DNA of 64,000 nucleotides, taken from NCBI GenBank assembly GCA_963750995.1, contig CAVVST010000004.1, positions 1-64,000 on the forward strand, in the 5' to 3' direction. This document shows, in pieces, positions 26,988 to 35,931 of the stretch. Within the stretch, counting starts at the first letter, position 1. Each line of letters opens with the position of its first letter. Made by a program: the position numbers and the translations under genes. The notes under the pieces were generated by a model. The model saw nothing but the letters and a program-made list of their open reading frames with translations, was not told the DNA's origin and searched no databases. This DNA comes from CAVVST01 sp963750995 (GTDB taxonomy: Bacteria; Acidobacteriota; Vicinamibacteria; Vicinamibacterales; UBA2999).

Positions 26988-27976
26988 TTGCCTCGCTCCC
27001 AGGCTGGGTGGTGCTCCTGATCGCGCCGGTTGTCGTCCTGCACGTCGTGATCGGCATCGTCACCTACGTCACGCTGCTCGAGCGCAAGTTCGCGGCGCGG
27101 ATGCAGTCGCGCATCGGCCCGTATCGAGTTGGCCCGCACGGCCTCCTCCAGCCGATTGCCGACGCGGTGAAGCTGATGATGAAGGAAGACGTCATCCCGA
27201 CGGCGGCGGACAAGCCGATCTACAACCTGGCGCCGATCGTCTTCCTGCTGCCGTGCATGTTCATCTTCGCCACCATCCCGTTTGCCCCGGGACTGGGCGT
27301 GGCCGATCTGAACATCGGCGTCCTGTTCTTCCTCGCGATCTCCGCCATGGAAATCGTCGGCCTCTTCATGGCCGGCTGGGGCTCCAACAACAAATACGCG
27401 CTGCTCTCGGCGATGCGCGCGGTGAACCAGGTGATCTCGTACGACCTGCCGTTCATCTTCGCGTCGCTCGTGCCGGTACTGCTGGCCGGGTCGCTGCGGC
27501 TCGGCGACATCGCCGCGGCGCAGTCGGGCCTCTGGTTCGTCTTCTACCCGGTCATCGGCCAGCTGGCGTTCATCGCCTTCATCGCCTCGACCGTGGCTGC
27601 CGAGAACCGCGCCCCGTTCGACATCCTGGAGGCGGAGTCGGAGCTGGTTGCCGGCTTCCGCGTCGAGTATTCGGGGATGAAGTTTGCGCTGATCCAGCTC
27701 GGCGAGTACGCCCACATCGTCGGTTCGTCGTTTCTGGGCGCGCTGCTGTTCCTGGGCGCATGGGACGGACCCGGACCCGAATGGCTCGGTCCGGTCTGGT
27801 TCCTGATCAAGGCGATGTTCGTCTTCCTGCTGGTGACCTGGGTCCGCTGGAGCTTCGTGCGCATCCGCGTCGATCAGATCCTCGCGCTGTCGTGGAAGGC
27901 GCTGATGCCGGCGACGCTGCTGCTGCTCATCGCCACGGCGTTCGTGGTTGTCTGGAGGACCAATGGCGGCGCCTGA
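26984..27976 (+). CDS. nuoH: Complex I subunit H
   Basis: This 330-residue membrane subunit has about eight helices at the junction of the two arms. Signatures are LLERKFAARMQSRIGPYRVG near residue 30, GWGSNNKYALLSAMRAV and AENRAPFDILEAESELVAGF, the acidic loop that lines the quinone channel. Overlaps nuoD by 4 bp and runs 14 bp into nuoI. Confidence 0.95.
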   Translation: MIASLPGWVVLLIAPVVVLHVVIGIVTYVTLLERKFAARMQSRIGPYRVGPHGLLQPIADAVKLMMKEDVIPTAADKPIYNLAPIVFLLPCMFIFATIPFAPGLGVADLNIGVLFFLAISAMEIVGLFMAGWGSNNKYALLSAMRAVNQVISYDLPFIFASLVPVLLAGSLRLGDIAAAQSGLWFVFYPVIGQLAFIAFIASTVAAENRAPFDILEAESELVAGFRVEYSGMKFALIQLGEYAHIVGSSFLGALLFLGAWDGPGPEWLGPVWFLIKAMFVFLLVTWVRWSFVRIRVDQILALSWKALMPATLLLLIATAFVVVWRTNGGA

Positions 27977-28598
27977 GGTGCAGACCGTCCAGGACGTGCG
28001 CGCGTACCGCGATGCCCGCCGCACGGGCGGAACCGACGTCGTCGTCATCGTGCGCACGATTCTCAGCGCGATGCGCATGACCTTCATGAACCTGTTCCGC
28101 AAGCCGGTAACGGTGCACTACCCGGACAAGACGCGGAACTATCCCGATCGCTACCGCGGCCTGCTCGCGCTGGTCTACGAGAAGGACACCGGCGAAGAAG
28201 CGTGCATCGGCTGCCGCCTCTGCGAATACGTCTGCCCGCCCGCCGTGATCAAAGTCGAGATGCTCAAGAGCGAGAAGCGGAACTACGCCAAGAGCTTCAC
28301 CCTCGAGCTCTACGCCTGCGAGTTCTGCGAGCTGTGCGTGCAGGTGTGCCCGACCGACGCCATCGTGATGATGAAGTCGTTCGACATGCCGACGACCGAT
28401 CGCCGCGAGCTGCTGCTCGACAAGGACCGGCTCCACTCGATCGGCCTGACCTACGAGCAGTCGTGGGCCACCGGCAACAAGCTGCGCGACATGCAGGGTC
28501 CGCCCAAGCAGGCCAAGCCCGTGGCGCACGCCTCCGCACCGGCTGCGGCGGACACGCCGGCGGCCAAGCCTGCGGCGGAAGGGACGATCGTTTCGTGA
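27963..28598 (+). CDS. nuoI: Complex I subunit I, 2x[4Fe-4S]
   Basis: This 211-residue ferredoxin-like subunit carries CIGCRLCEYVCP and CEFCELCVQVCP, two [4Fe-4S] clusters (N6a/N6b) that pass electrons to NuoB. The Ala/Pro/Lys-rich tail after residue 180 is not conserved. GGAGGA stands just before the ATG at 27963, so I prefer it over the in-frame TTG at 27948. Without NuoEFG in this operon, this subunit would be the likely entry point for electrons from ferredoxin. Confidence 0.93.
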   Translation: MAAPEVQTVQDVRAYRDARRTGGTDVVVIVRTILSAMRMTFMNLFRKPVTVHYPDKTRNYPDRYRGLLALVYEKDTGEEACIGCRLCEYVCPPAVIKVEMLKSEKRNYAKSFTLELYACEFCELCVQVCPTDAIVMMKSFDMPTTDRRELLLDKDRLHSIGLTYEQSWATGNKLRDMQGPPKQAKPVAHASAPAAADTPAAKPAAEGTIVS

Positions 28599-29089
28599 AC
28601 GGCGAGACGCTGGCGTTCTGGACCCTGGCGACGATGCTCGTCGGGTCGGCGCTTGCCGTCGTCCTGAGCAAGAACCTGTTTCACGCCGTGCTCTGGCTCG
28701 CGTTCGCGCTGACCGGCACGGCCGGCGTCTTCCTGCTGCTCGAAGCCGAGTTCCTCGCCGCCGTCCAGCTCCTGCTCTACGCCGGTGGCATCGTCACGAT
28801 CGCCGTGTTCGCCATTGTCGTGACCGAACGGCTGGTCGGTGAACGGATCTCGCAGGTGAGCCGGCAGCTCGCCGCCGGCGCCGTGGCCACGATGGCGCTG
28901 GCGTGGGTGATCGTCAGCATGATCTGGCAGCGGCCGCTGGCGATGGTCAGGCCGCCGATACTGGAAGACTTCACGCGACAGATTGGCGACACGGTGCAGA
29001 CGCGGTTCGTGCTGCCCTTCGAACTTCTCGCCCTGGTGATGCTGGCAGGGCTCATGGGTGCGATCTACTTCGCGCGACCCGAGGATTAG
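28595..29089 (+). CDS. nuoJ: Complex I subunit J
   Basis: This 164-residue subunit has five membrane helices. Its signature is NLFHAVLWLAFALTGTAGVF and, later, LLYAGGIVTIAVFAIVVTER, the third helix with the pi-bulge Gly. It starts with GTG overlapping the nuoI stop. Confidence 0.92.
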   Translation: MNGETLAFWTLATMLVGSALAVVLSKNLFHAVLWLAFALTGTAGVFLLLEAEFLAAVQLLLYAGGIVTIAVFAIVVTERLVGERISQVSRQLAAGAVATMALAWVIVSMIWQRPLAMVRPPILEDFTRQIGDTVQTRFVLPFELLALVMLAGLMGAIYFARPED

Positions 29090-29098
29090 CGCTCACTG

Positions 29099-29398
29099 AT
29101 GGGACTGCAGGCCTACCTCACGCTCGCCGCCGTCGTGTTCTGCATCGGCCTTTTCGGCGTCATCACCCGTCGCAACACCATCAGCATCCTGCTCGGAATC
29201 GAGCTGATGTTGAACTCCGTCAACATCAACCTGGTGGCGTTCTCGCGGTTCAGCGGCGACGTCACCGGCATGATCTTCACGGTCTTCACGATCTGCATCA
29301 CGGTGGCTGAAGCCGCGCTCGGCCTGGCGATCGTCATTCTGCTGTTCCGCATCCGGCGCACCGTGATGGCGGACCACCTCGACCTGCTGAAGGGCTGA
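29099..29398 (+). CDS. nuoK: Complex I subunit K
   Basis: This 99-residue subunit has three membrane helices and the two conserved Glu residues of the proton path in GIELMLNSVNINLVAFSR and ITVAEAALGLAIVI. It is full length. Its stop overlaps the nuoL ATG. Confidence 0.95.
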   Translation: MGLQAYLTLAAVVFCIGLFGVITRRNTISILLGIELMLNSVNINLVAFSRFSGDVTGMIFTVFTICITVAEAALGLAIVILLFRIRRTVMADHLDLLKG

Positions 29399-31308
29399 TG
29401 ACCAGCGACGGAATGCTCCCCCTCGCCGCGATCCTGCTGCACGCGCTGTCGTTCCTGGTACTGGCGCTCGTCTATCCGCTGCGGCGGCTCGGTCGCCCGG
29501 CGGCCTACTTCTCGATCCTGTGCGCGGCCGGTTCGCTGGCGGCGGCGTTCCTCGGCTGGCAGGCGCACATCGGCGCGACCGTCTCCCGGCTCGTGTGGAC
29601 GTGGCTGCCGACGCAGGGACAGACGCTGGCGACGGTGGGCGTCCTGGCCGACGCCGAGTCCACCATCATGCTCACGCTGGTGGCACTCGTGGCCTGCCTC
29701 GTGCAGCTCTACTCGCTCGGCTACCTGAGCGACGAGCCGCCAGCTTCGCTCGGCCGCTACTACACCTACCAGGCACTGTTCGCGTTCTCGATGATGGGCG
29801 TGGTGCTGGCGCCCAACCTGTTGCAGCTCTTCATCTGCTGGGAGCTGGTCGGCCTCTGCTCGTACCTGCTGATTGGCTATTGGTACTACAAGCCCGAAGC
29901 GGCGCGCGCGGCGGTCAAGGCCTTCTGGACGACCAAGCTGGGCGACGTCGGCCTGACGATCGGGATCGTCCTGCTCTGGCGGCAGGCCAACACGTTCGAC
30001 CTCGCCGAGATACGCGTGCTGGTCGAGAACGGCGCTCTCCCGGTGGCGGGCCTCTCGATCATCACCTTCTGCATCTATCTCGGCGCCATGGGCAAGTCGG
30101 CGCAGTTCCCGCTGCATGTGTGGCTGCCGGACGCAATGGAAGGCCCGACGCCGGTCTCGGCGCTGATTCATGCCGCCACCATGGTGACGGCCGGCGTCTA
30201 CCTGCTGCTGCGCCTCGAATGGCTGTTCGCGCTGACGCCGGACGTGCTGATGATCGTCGCGTGGATCGGCGCATTCACAGCGCTGGTGGCGGCAGTGCTC
30301 GCCTGCGCGCAGGACGACATCAAGCGCGTGCTTGCCTACTCCACCGTCTCGCAGCTCGGTTACATGATGACGGCGATCGGCGCGGGCTTCGCCACCGCCG
30401 GTTTCTTCCACCTGCTTACACACGGCATCTTCAAGGCGTTGCTGTTCCTCGGCGCCGGCGCGGTGATCCATGCGGTGCACAGCAACGACCTGCAGCACAT
30501 GGGCGGGCTCGCCCGCCGGATGCCGCAGACGACCATCGTCTTTCTCATCGGCACGTTGTCGCTGGCCGGGATCCCGCTCTTCGCCGGATTTCTGTCGAAG
30601 GAGGAGGTCCTCGGCGCCGTGTGGGCCGGAGGAATGGTTGGACCATTCGTGCTGCTGATGGTCGTCGCCTTCCTGACCGCCTTCTACATGTTCCGCGTGG
30701 TGTTCCTGGCGTTCTTCGGGAATCCGGCGCAACCGGCGGCGGCACATTCGACCAAACCGCATTCCCACGACGTCGGCGGCAGCCACGATCATTCACATGT
30801 TCCGCACGATCCACCGATCAGCATGGCGTTGCCGCTCTGGATCCTGGCGCTGCTCTCGATCGCCATCGGGCTGTATTTCACGGTGGCCGGCCCGGCGCTG
30901 CCGTTCGGCGCCGCGGAGCCCGAGTTCCATGCGCCCGGGTGGCTGATGCCGGCCGCGGTTGGCGCCGCCGTGCTCGGCATCCTGCTCGCGTGGCTCACTT
31001 ACCAGGCGCGGACCATCAACGCCGCATCACTGGCCGCCGCGTTCGGGCCGATCCGCTACGCCGCGATGCGCAAGTTCTGGCTCGACGACCTGTTCGAGGT
31101 CCTCTACGGCCGTGTGCTGCTCGGGTTCTCGCGCATCGTCGGCTGGGTTGACCGCTACATCGTCGACGGCGTGCTGAACGTCGTCAGTGCGTGGACGCTG
31201 ACGTCGGGCGACGACCTGCGGACGATGCAGTCGGGCCGCGCGCAGGATTATGTCTACGGCGTCGCCGTCGGACTCGTCGTACTGCTGATCTGGGTGCGCC
31301 TGGGATGA
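29398..31308 (+). CDS. nuoL: Complex I subunit L (antiporter-like)
   Basis: This 636-residue, Mrp-like proton-pumping subunit has about 16 membrane segments and the C-terminal lateral helix region. The pump motifs include WELVGLCSYLLIGYWYYKPE, the Lys of AMGKSAQFPLHVWLPDAMEG, PTPVSALIHAATMVTAGVYL and the Lys/His of LTHGIFKALLFLGAG. An unusual His-rich loop, HSHDVGGSHDHSHVPH, lies near residues 458-473. It could bind a transition metal, or it may simply be a variable loop. nuoM overlaps its end. Confidence 0.94.
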   Translation: MTSDGMLPLAAILLHALSFLVLALVYPLRRLGRPAAYFSILCAAGSLAAAFLGWQAHIGATVSRLVWTWLPTQGQTLATVGVLADAESTIMLTLVALVACLVQLYSLGYLSDEPPASLGRYYTYQALFAFSMMGVVLAPNLLQLFICWELVGLCSYLLIGYWYYKPEAARAAVKAFWTTKLGDVGLTIGIVLLWRQANTFDLAEIRVLVENGALPVAGLSIITFCIYLGAMGKSAQFPLHVWLPDAMEGPTPVSALIHAATMVTAGVYLLLRLEWLFALTPDVLMIVAWIGAFTALVAAVLACAQDDIKRVLAYSTVSQLGYMMTAIGAGFATAGFFHLLTHGIFKALLFLGAGAVIHAVHSNDLQHMGGLARRMPQTTIVFLIGTLSLAGIPLFAGFLSKEEVLGAVWAGGMVGPFVLLMVVAFLTAFYMFRVVFLAFFGNPAQPAAAHSTKPHSHDVGGSHDHSHVPHDPPISMALPLWILALLSIAIGLYFTVAGPALPFGAAEPEFHAPGWLMPAAVGAAVLGILLAWLTYQARTINAASLAAAFGPIRYAAMRKFWLDDLFEVLYGRVLLGFSRIVGWVDRYIVDGVLNVVSAWTLTSGDDLRTMQSGRAQDYVYGVAVGLVVLLIWVRLG

Positions 31309-32841
31309 CCGAACTGCCGATTCTCTCGATCATGACCTGGGCGCCATTCGTGGCGGGCCTCGTCGTCATGTTCTTCGCCCGGACGCGCCCGCTGCTGGTG
31401 CGGTTGGTGTCGCTGGCCGGCGCGACGGTCTCGCTCGTCTGCTCCCTGTGGGTCTACTGGGCCTACGACCGCGCCGCCGCCGGCTTCCAGTTCAACGAAG
31501 CGTTCGACCTGGTGCCCTCGCTCGGCATCTCCTACCTTTTCGCGGTTGACGGCATCAGCGCGCTGATGTGCCTGCTGACGTCGATCATCATCTTCGCCGG
31601 CGTCTTCGCCTCGTGGACCGTCAAATCGCGCAGCCAGGAGTTCTACGCGCTGCTGCTGATCCTGACGACGGGCGTGCTACGGCGTGTTCGTATCGCTCGA
31701 CCTGTTCATCTTCTTCCTCTTCTACGAGATCGCGGTGCTGCCGATGTACCTGCTCATCGGCATCTGGGGGTCGTCGGGCGAAGTGCGGCCGCAGGGAATC
31801 TTCGGCTGGGCGATGGGCCGCACCGGCGTCGGCACCAAGGAATACGCCGCGATGAAGCTGACCCTCTACCTGCTGTTCGGGTCGGCATTCATTCTCGTCG
31901 GCATCCTTGCCCTCTACGTGGCGGCCGGGTCGCAGACGTTCTCGTTCCTCACGTATCAGCAGATGCAGTTCGACCCGGCGCTGCAGACGTGGGTCTTCCT
32001 GGCGTTCTACGTCGGCTTTGGCATCCTCGCCGGCATCTGGCCGCTGCATACCTGGTCGCCCGACGGCCATGCCTCGGCACCGACCGCGGTGTCGATGCTC
32101 CACGCCGGCGTGCTGATGAAGCTTGGCGCCTACGGTGTCGTGCGGCTGGGGATGGGCCTGCTGCCGGAAGCGACCGTGGACTGGGCGTGGCTGGTCGGCT
32201 CCATCGCCTGCATCAACATCGTCTATGGTGCGCTGAGCGCGATGGCGCAGACCGACCTGAAGTACGTGATCGCGTACTCGTCGGTGTCGCACATGGGCGT
32301 CGTAATGCTCGGCGCGGCGACGCTGACGGCGACCGGGCTGAACGGATCGGTGTTCCAGATGTTTGCCCACGGCATCATGACCGGCCTGTTCTTCGCGCTG
32401 GTCGGCCTGGTGTACGAGAAGGCGCATTCGCGCGAGATCTTCAAGATGGGCGGATTCGCGACGATGATGCCCGGCATCGCGACCGCGTTCACGATTGGCG
32501 GCCTGTCGTCGCTCGGCCTGCCCGCGACCGCCGGCTTTGTCGCCGAGTTCCTGACATTCCTCGGCACGTGGAGCTCCGAGTACCGCTGGTGGCTGTTCCC
32601 GGCGGTGCTGGGCGCGTTCCTGACGTCGATCTACGTGCTTCGCGTCGTCAAACAGATTTTCTGGGGACCGCGGAGCGAGGACCCGCACTTCCAGCATCTG
32701 CCTGACGCGATTGGCACCGAGTGGGCGGCGCTCGGCATCCTGGTCTTCGTGCTGGTGCTCTTCGGCGTCGCGCCAAGCCTGGCGATCGCGCCGGTTGATA
32801 CCGCCACGATCCCGCTCCTTCAAAGGCTGGTCGGCCAATGA
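31305..32841 (+). CDS. nuoM: Complex I subunit M, one frameshift
   Basis: This antiporter-like subunit is about 511 residues long once a single extra C near 31679 is removed. The first frame ends ALLLILTTGV and the second resumes YGVFVSLDLFIFFLFYEIAV without loss. Conserved parts include LYLLFGSAFILVGI, GIWPLHTWSPDGHASAPTAV and SMLHAGVLMKLGAYGVVR. Loss of NuoM would inactivate the pump. Since all ten neighbouring subunits are intact, the frameshift is more likely a sequence error than a real mutation. Confidence 0.88.
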
Positions 32842-34295
32842 CGTTCGATCTCGGCATGCCGCTGGCGATCGAACTGGCGCTGTTCGCGCTCGCGGTGCTG
32901 GTCCTGCTGGCCGGCATCGTGCGGCCGCACCCGCGCCAGGTCCTGCTCAGCGAAGGCAGCGCCGGACCCGCAGGACCCGCCGCATGGCTGACGCTGGCGG
33001 GCCTGGTCGCGATCTTCGGCCTGACGTTCCTGGCCACCGAGGGCGGATCGATCCTGCGCGGCTCGTTCGTCCAGGATGGCCTGGCACTGTTTGCCAAACG
33101 GCTGTTCATCGCCTCGGCGGCGCTCAGCGTCCTGGGATCGATTGCGCTGCGCCAGGGCGTCTTCGCCCGCCGAAGCGCGGAGTATCACTTCGCGCTGGTC
33201 GTGTCGGTGCTCGGCATGTGCGTCCTGGCGTCGGCTCGCGAGCTGATCCTGTTGTTTGTCTCGTTCGAGCTGATGTCGATCCCGCTGTTCCTGCTGACCG
33301 GCTTCATCAAGCGCGACGCCGTCGCATCGGAGGCGGCGCTCAAGTTCTTCCTCGTCGGCACCGCCTCTTCGGCCGTCATCGTCTACGGGATGTCGTTCAT
33401 CTACGGGGCGACGGGCAGCACGGCGCTCGATGCCATTCCGTCGGCGATGGCCAACGGCGATCCGTTACTGATGCTCGGCATGGGACTGCTGCTGGCCGGC
33501 CTCGGCTTCAAGATCGCGGCGTTCCCGTTCCACATGTGGGCGCCTGACACCTACGAAGCGGCCAGCACGCCGTTCGTGGCGTGGCTCTCGGTGGCGCCAA
33601 AGGCAGCCGGCTTCGTCGCCATTATCCGGCTTTACGTCGAAGGCGTGGGCGCCTCGTCGCTCGTCTGGCTGCCGGCGGTTTCGGTGCTCGCCGGCATGAC
33701 CATCGTCACCGGCAACCTGATGGCGATTCCGCAGCAGAACATCAAGCGGATGCTCGCCTACTCGGGCGTCGCGCACATCGGCTACATGCTGGTCGGGCTG
33801 GCGGCGCTCTCGAGCTCGGGCGTCGCGATGATGCTCTTCTATCTCGTCGCCTACATGTTCGGGAACATGGGCGCGTTCCTGGTGGTGGAAGCGGTCGCGC
33901 GTTCCGAGCGTTCAGATTCGATCGAGGCTTACCGCGGGCTGGCACAGCGGTCGCCGCTGCTGGCGCTGGCGATGCTGATCTTCCTGCTGTCGCTCGGTGG
34001 CATCCCGTTCGTCGCCGGCTTCTGGGCAAAGCTCTACGTGTTCTGGGCGGCGATCGAACGCGGTCTCTACGGCCTGGTGTTCCTCGGGGCCGTCCTCACG
34101 GTTGTCGCGCTTTACTATTACCTGCTGGTCGCCCGGCGGATGTACATCGAAGCGCCCGAACGCCGCGAGCCGGTCGCCATCCCCGGCGCGCTGGGCCTGG
34201 CGATTGCCGGCTGCGTCCTGGGCGTGGTTGGCATGGGTTTGTATCCCAGCCCGTGGGTGGATATGGCGATGCGAGTCGCTTCGACGTTGTTCTAG
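32838..34295 (+). CDS. nuoN: Complex I subunit N
   Basis: This 485-residue, third antiporter-like subunit has fourteen helices. It includes ARELILLFVSFELMSIPLFL, EAALKFFLVGTASSAVIVYG, AAFPFHMWAPDTYEAASTPF and NIKRMLAYSGVAHIGYMLVG. It is the last gene of the operon. No nuoE, nuoF or nuoG occurs anywhere in this window. Confidence 0.95.
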   Translation: MTFDLGMPLAIELALFALAVLVLLAGIVRPHPRQVLLSEGSAGPAGPAAWLTLAGLVAIFGLTFLATEGGSILRGSFVQDGLALFAKRLFIASAALSVLGSIALRQGVFARRSAEYHFALVVSVLGMCVLASARELILLFVSFELMSIPLFLLTGFIKRDAVASEAALKFFLVGTASSAVIVYGMSFIYGATGSTALDAIPSAMANGDPLLMLGMGLLLAGLGFKIAAFPFHMWAPDTYEAASTPFVAWLSVAPKAAGFVAIIRLYVEGVGASSLVWLPAVSVLAGMTIVTGNLMAIPQQNIKRMLAYSGVAHIGYMLVGLAALSSSGVAMMLFYLVAYMFGNMGAFLVVEAVARSERSDSIEAYRGLAQRSPLLALAMLIFLLSLGGIPFVAGFWAKLYVFWAAIERGLYGLVFLGAVLTVVALYYYLLVARRMYIEAPERREPVAIPGALGLAIAGCVLGVVGMGLYPSPWVDMAMRVASTLF

Positions 34296-34300
34296 GCATG

Positions 34301-34398
34301 GTCCGGCTGAAGCCGGACGCTACGCTTGCAGGATTCTTGCGCCCGCATGATTTTGCCGCCGCCGTCGTACTATTCGTAGTGTCCGGCTTCAGCCGGAC
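34301..34398. repeat. REP-like paired palindrome
   Basis: Two perfect 18-bp hairpins, GTCCGGCTGAAGCCGGAC at 34301-34318 and its loop-inverted partner GTCCGGCTTCAGCCGGAC at 34381-34398, face each other across 62 bp. The inner flanks read GCTAC and GTAGT. It lies between nuoN and the DinB-like gene. Confidence 0.8.
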
Positions 34399-34414
34399 CG
34401 TCTCAGGAGGTCCC

Positions 34415-34951
34415 ATGAAACAGCTCGTACGAATGCTTGGAGCCATCTGCCTGGTGCTCGTCGTGACCGCGCTTACGTCCGCCGCGCAGGGCATCTCAAT
34501 CAACGCCGAGATGGTGAAGGACTGGAACGATCTCAAGGGCACGATGGACAAGATCGCCGCCGCGATGCCCGAGGACAAGTTCAGCTTCAAATCGACGCCG
34601 GCGCAGCGCGACTACGGCCAGCAGATCCTGCACATCGCGCAGGTGAACTTCAAGATCCTGCAGGCGGTCGGCGCCAAGGCGCCAGTGCCGACCATCGATC
34701 TGAAAGCGACGACCAAGGCCGGCATCATCAAGGCGATGGACGATTCGTTCGACTACGGGACGGCGATCCTGAAAGAGCAGACCGACCAGACGATGCTGCA
34801 GCCCGCGGCGATGCCTCCCGGTTTCATGGGGCCGTCCTCCAAGGCGCGGATCTTCACGTTCCTGATCGGCCACACCTGGGACATCTACGGCCAGATGGCG
34901 GTGTACCTCCGGCTGAACGAGGTCGTGCCGCCGGCCAGCGTTCGTCCGTAG
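34415..34951 (+). CDS. Exported DinB-like protein
   Basis: This 178-residue protein has a signal peptide (MKQLVRMLGAICLVLVVTAL, cleavage near SAAQG) and a four-helix region. It resembles DinB/DUF664 proteins: MPEDKFSFKSTPAQRDYGQQ early on, and IGHTWDIYGQMAVYLR at the end. The His in IGHTWDIYGQ fits one metal-binding position, and the others are uncertain. AGGAGG precedes the ATG. Exported DinB-like proteins are common in Acidobacteria and their function is unknown. Confidence 0.75.
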   Translation: MKQLVRMLGAICLVLVVTALTSAAQGISINAEMVKDWNDLKGTMDKIAAAMPEDKFSFKSTPAQRDYGQQILHIAQVNFKILQAVGAKAPVPTIDLKATTKAGIIKAMDDSFDYGTAILKEQTDQTMLQPAAMPPGFMGPSSKARIFTFLIGHTWDIYGQMAVYLRLNEVVPPASVRP

Positions 34952-34965
34952 GAATCTCGGCGAAG

Positions 34966-34991
34966 GGCGGGTTCCGCGAAGCGGACCCGCC
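34966..34991. terminator. Hairpin after the DinB-like gene
   Basis: GGCGGGTTCCGC and GCGGACCCGCC are nearly perfect inverted repeats around GAA, 15 bases after the stop codon. It may act as a terminator, though no T-run follows, and it resembles the single-unit REP hairpins of this window. Confidence 0.45.
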
Positions 34992-35189
34992 TGCGCTCGC
35001 GGCCCCGCCACCTCGGCCGTGAGCCGGGCCGATTTCCTAAATCCTCCACGGCCGTTCTCAATTCCTCTCGCCAAATACCGCGGCAAGATGCCCTCTCCGG
35101 GCATTTCGCATGGTTCACCTTTTGCGATACGAGTCCCGTCGAACTGACGAGGCGCCACTGCGCCGTCGGTTCACAGGAGCAAAAGGAGC

Positions 35190-35891
35190 ATGGCGTTGAG
35201 GACACCAAGATTGATGACGCCGCTGATCGCCGCCGCGCTGGGTGCGATGACGATCGCGTCGTGCAGCGAGCAGCCACCCACCGCGCCGACCGCACTGCGG
35301 ACGCCGGCATCGGTGCAGTCGGCCAACGAATACTGGGTCACGCTTTTCGACGAGACCGCGCCCGGCGCGCCCGAGGAACCGCCGCCCGGCACCCCCGGGG
35401 AACCGCCGCCCGAGACGCTCGATGAGGGGCCGCCTCCCCCTCCGGGGTCGCCGCCCTCGCCGTGGCCGCCCGGGCCGCCGCCGATGGCGCAGCCAGGCGT
35501 GCCGGTGCCGACGCCCCCATCCACCCACTTCCGGTTGACGATGAAGGTGGATCCGGAGCCTGTGTTACATAGCGGCACACCCGTGCCCGTGTTCAGCTGC
35601 CGGGACAACAGGTACACGTGGTATCACGATCAGCACCTGATTTCAGAGACCGGCATCCCGGTGACGTTCACCGAACGTGAGAATTTCTTCGACGGGCGTT
35701 TTGTCGGCAAGAACACCGAGCAGATCCGGCTCGGCGGCAACGGCGCGCCCAACAAGGCCGCGGTGCTCCACACCCGATGGTGCAGCGCGATCGCGAGACC
35801 TCACTACGCGCAGACGCGATTCAAGGGTTTGAGCGACGACGGTGAGGTGATCGTCGTCAGCGGACCGTGGGTCCGTCTCCTGATGCCCTGA
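35190..35891 (+). CDS. Proline-rich putative lipoprotein
   Basis: This 233-residue protein starts with a lipoprotein signal (LIAAALGAMTIASC, Cys near residue 25), so it is probably lipid-anchored in the periplasm. Residues 58-112 are very rich in Pro, Gly and Glu (APEEPPPGTPGEPPPE). This linker resembles a wall-spanning or extended stalk. The C-terminal 120 residues form a small domain with two Cys (FSCRDNRYTWY and TRWCSAIAR) that may make a disulfide. I do not recognise the domain. AAAAGGAG precedes the ATG. It stands alone between operons of opposite direction. Confidence 0.6.
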   Translation: MALRTPRLMTPLIAAALGAMTIASCSEQPPTAPTALRTPASVQSANEYWVTLFDETAPGAPEEPPPGTPGEPPPETLDEGPPPPPGSPPSPWPPGPPPMAQPGVPVPTPPSTHFRLTMKVDPEPVLHSGTPVPVFSCRDNRYTWYHDQHLISETGIPVTFTERENFFDGRFVGKNTEQIRLGGNGAPNKAAVLHTRWCSAIARPHYAQTRFKGLSDDGEVIVVSGPWVRLLMP

Positions 35892-35931
35892 CGGCGCGCC
35901 GCAGGCTTCCCGCATTCCATGCCCGGCCGGA

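Noticed and set aside
29113..30792. A 559-codon minus-strand frame opposite nuoL
   Set aside because: It is rich in Arg, His and Gln without any motif, whereas nuoL on the plus strand is unmistakable.
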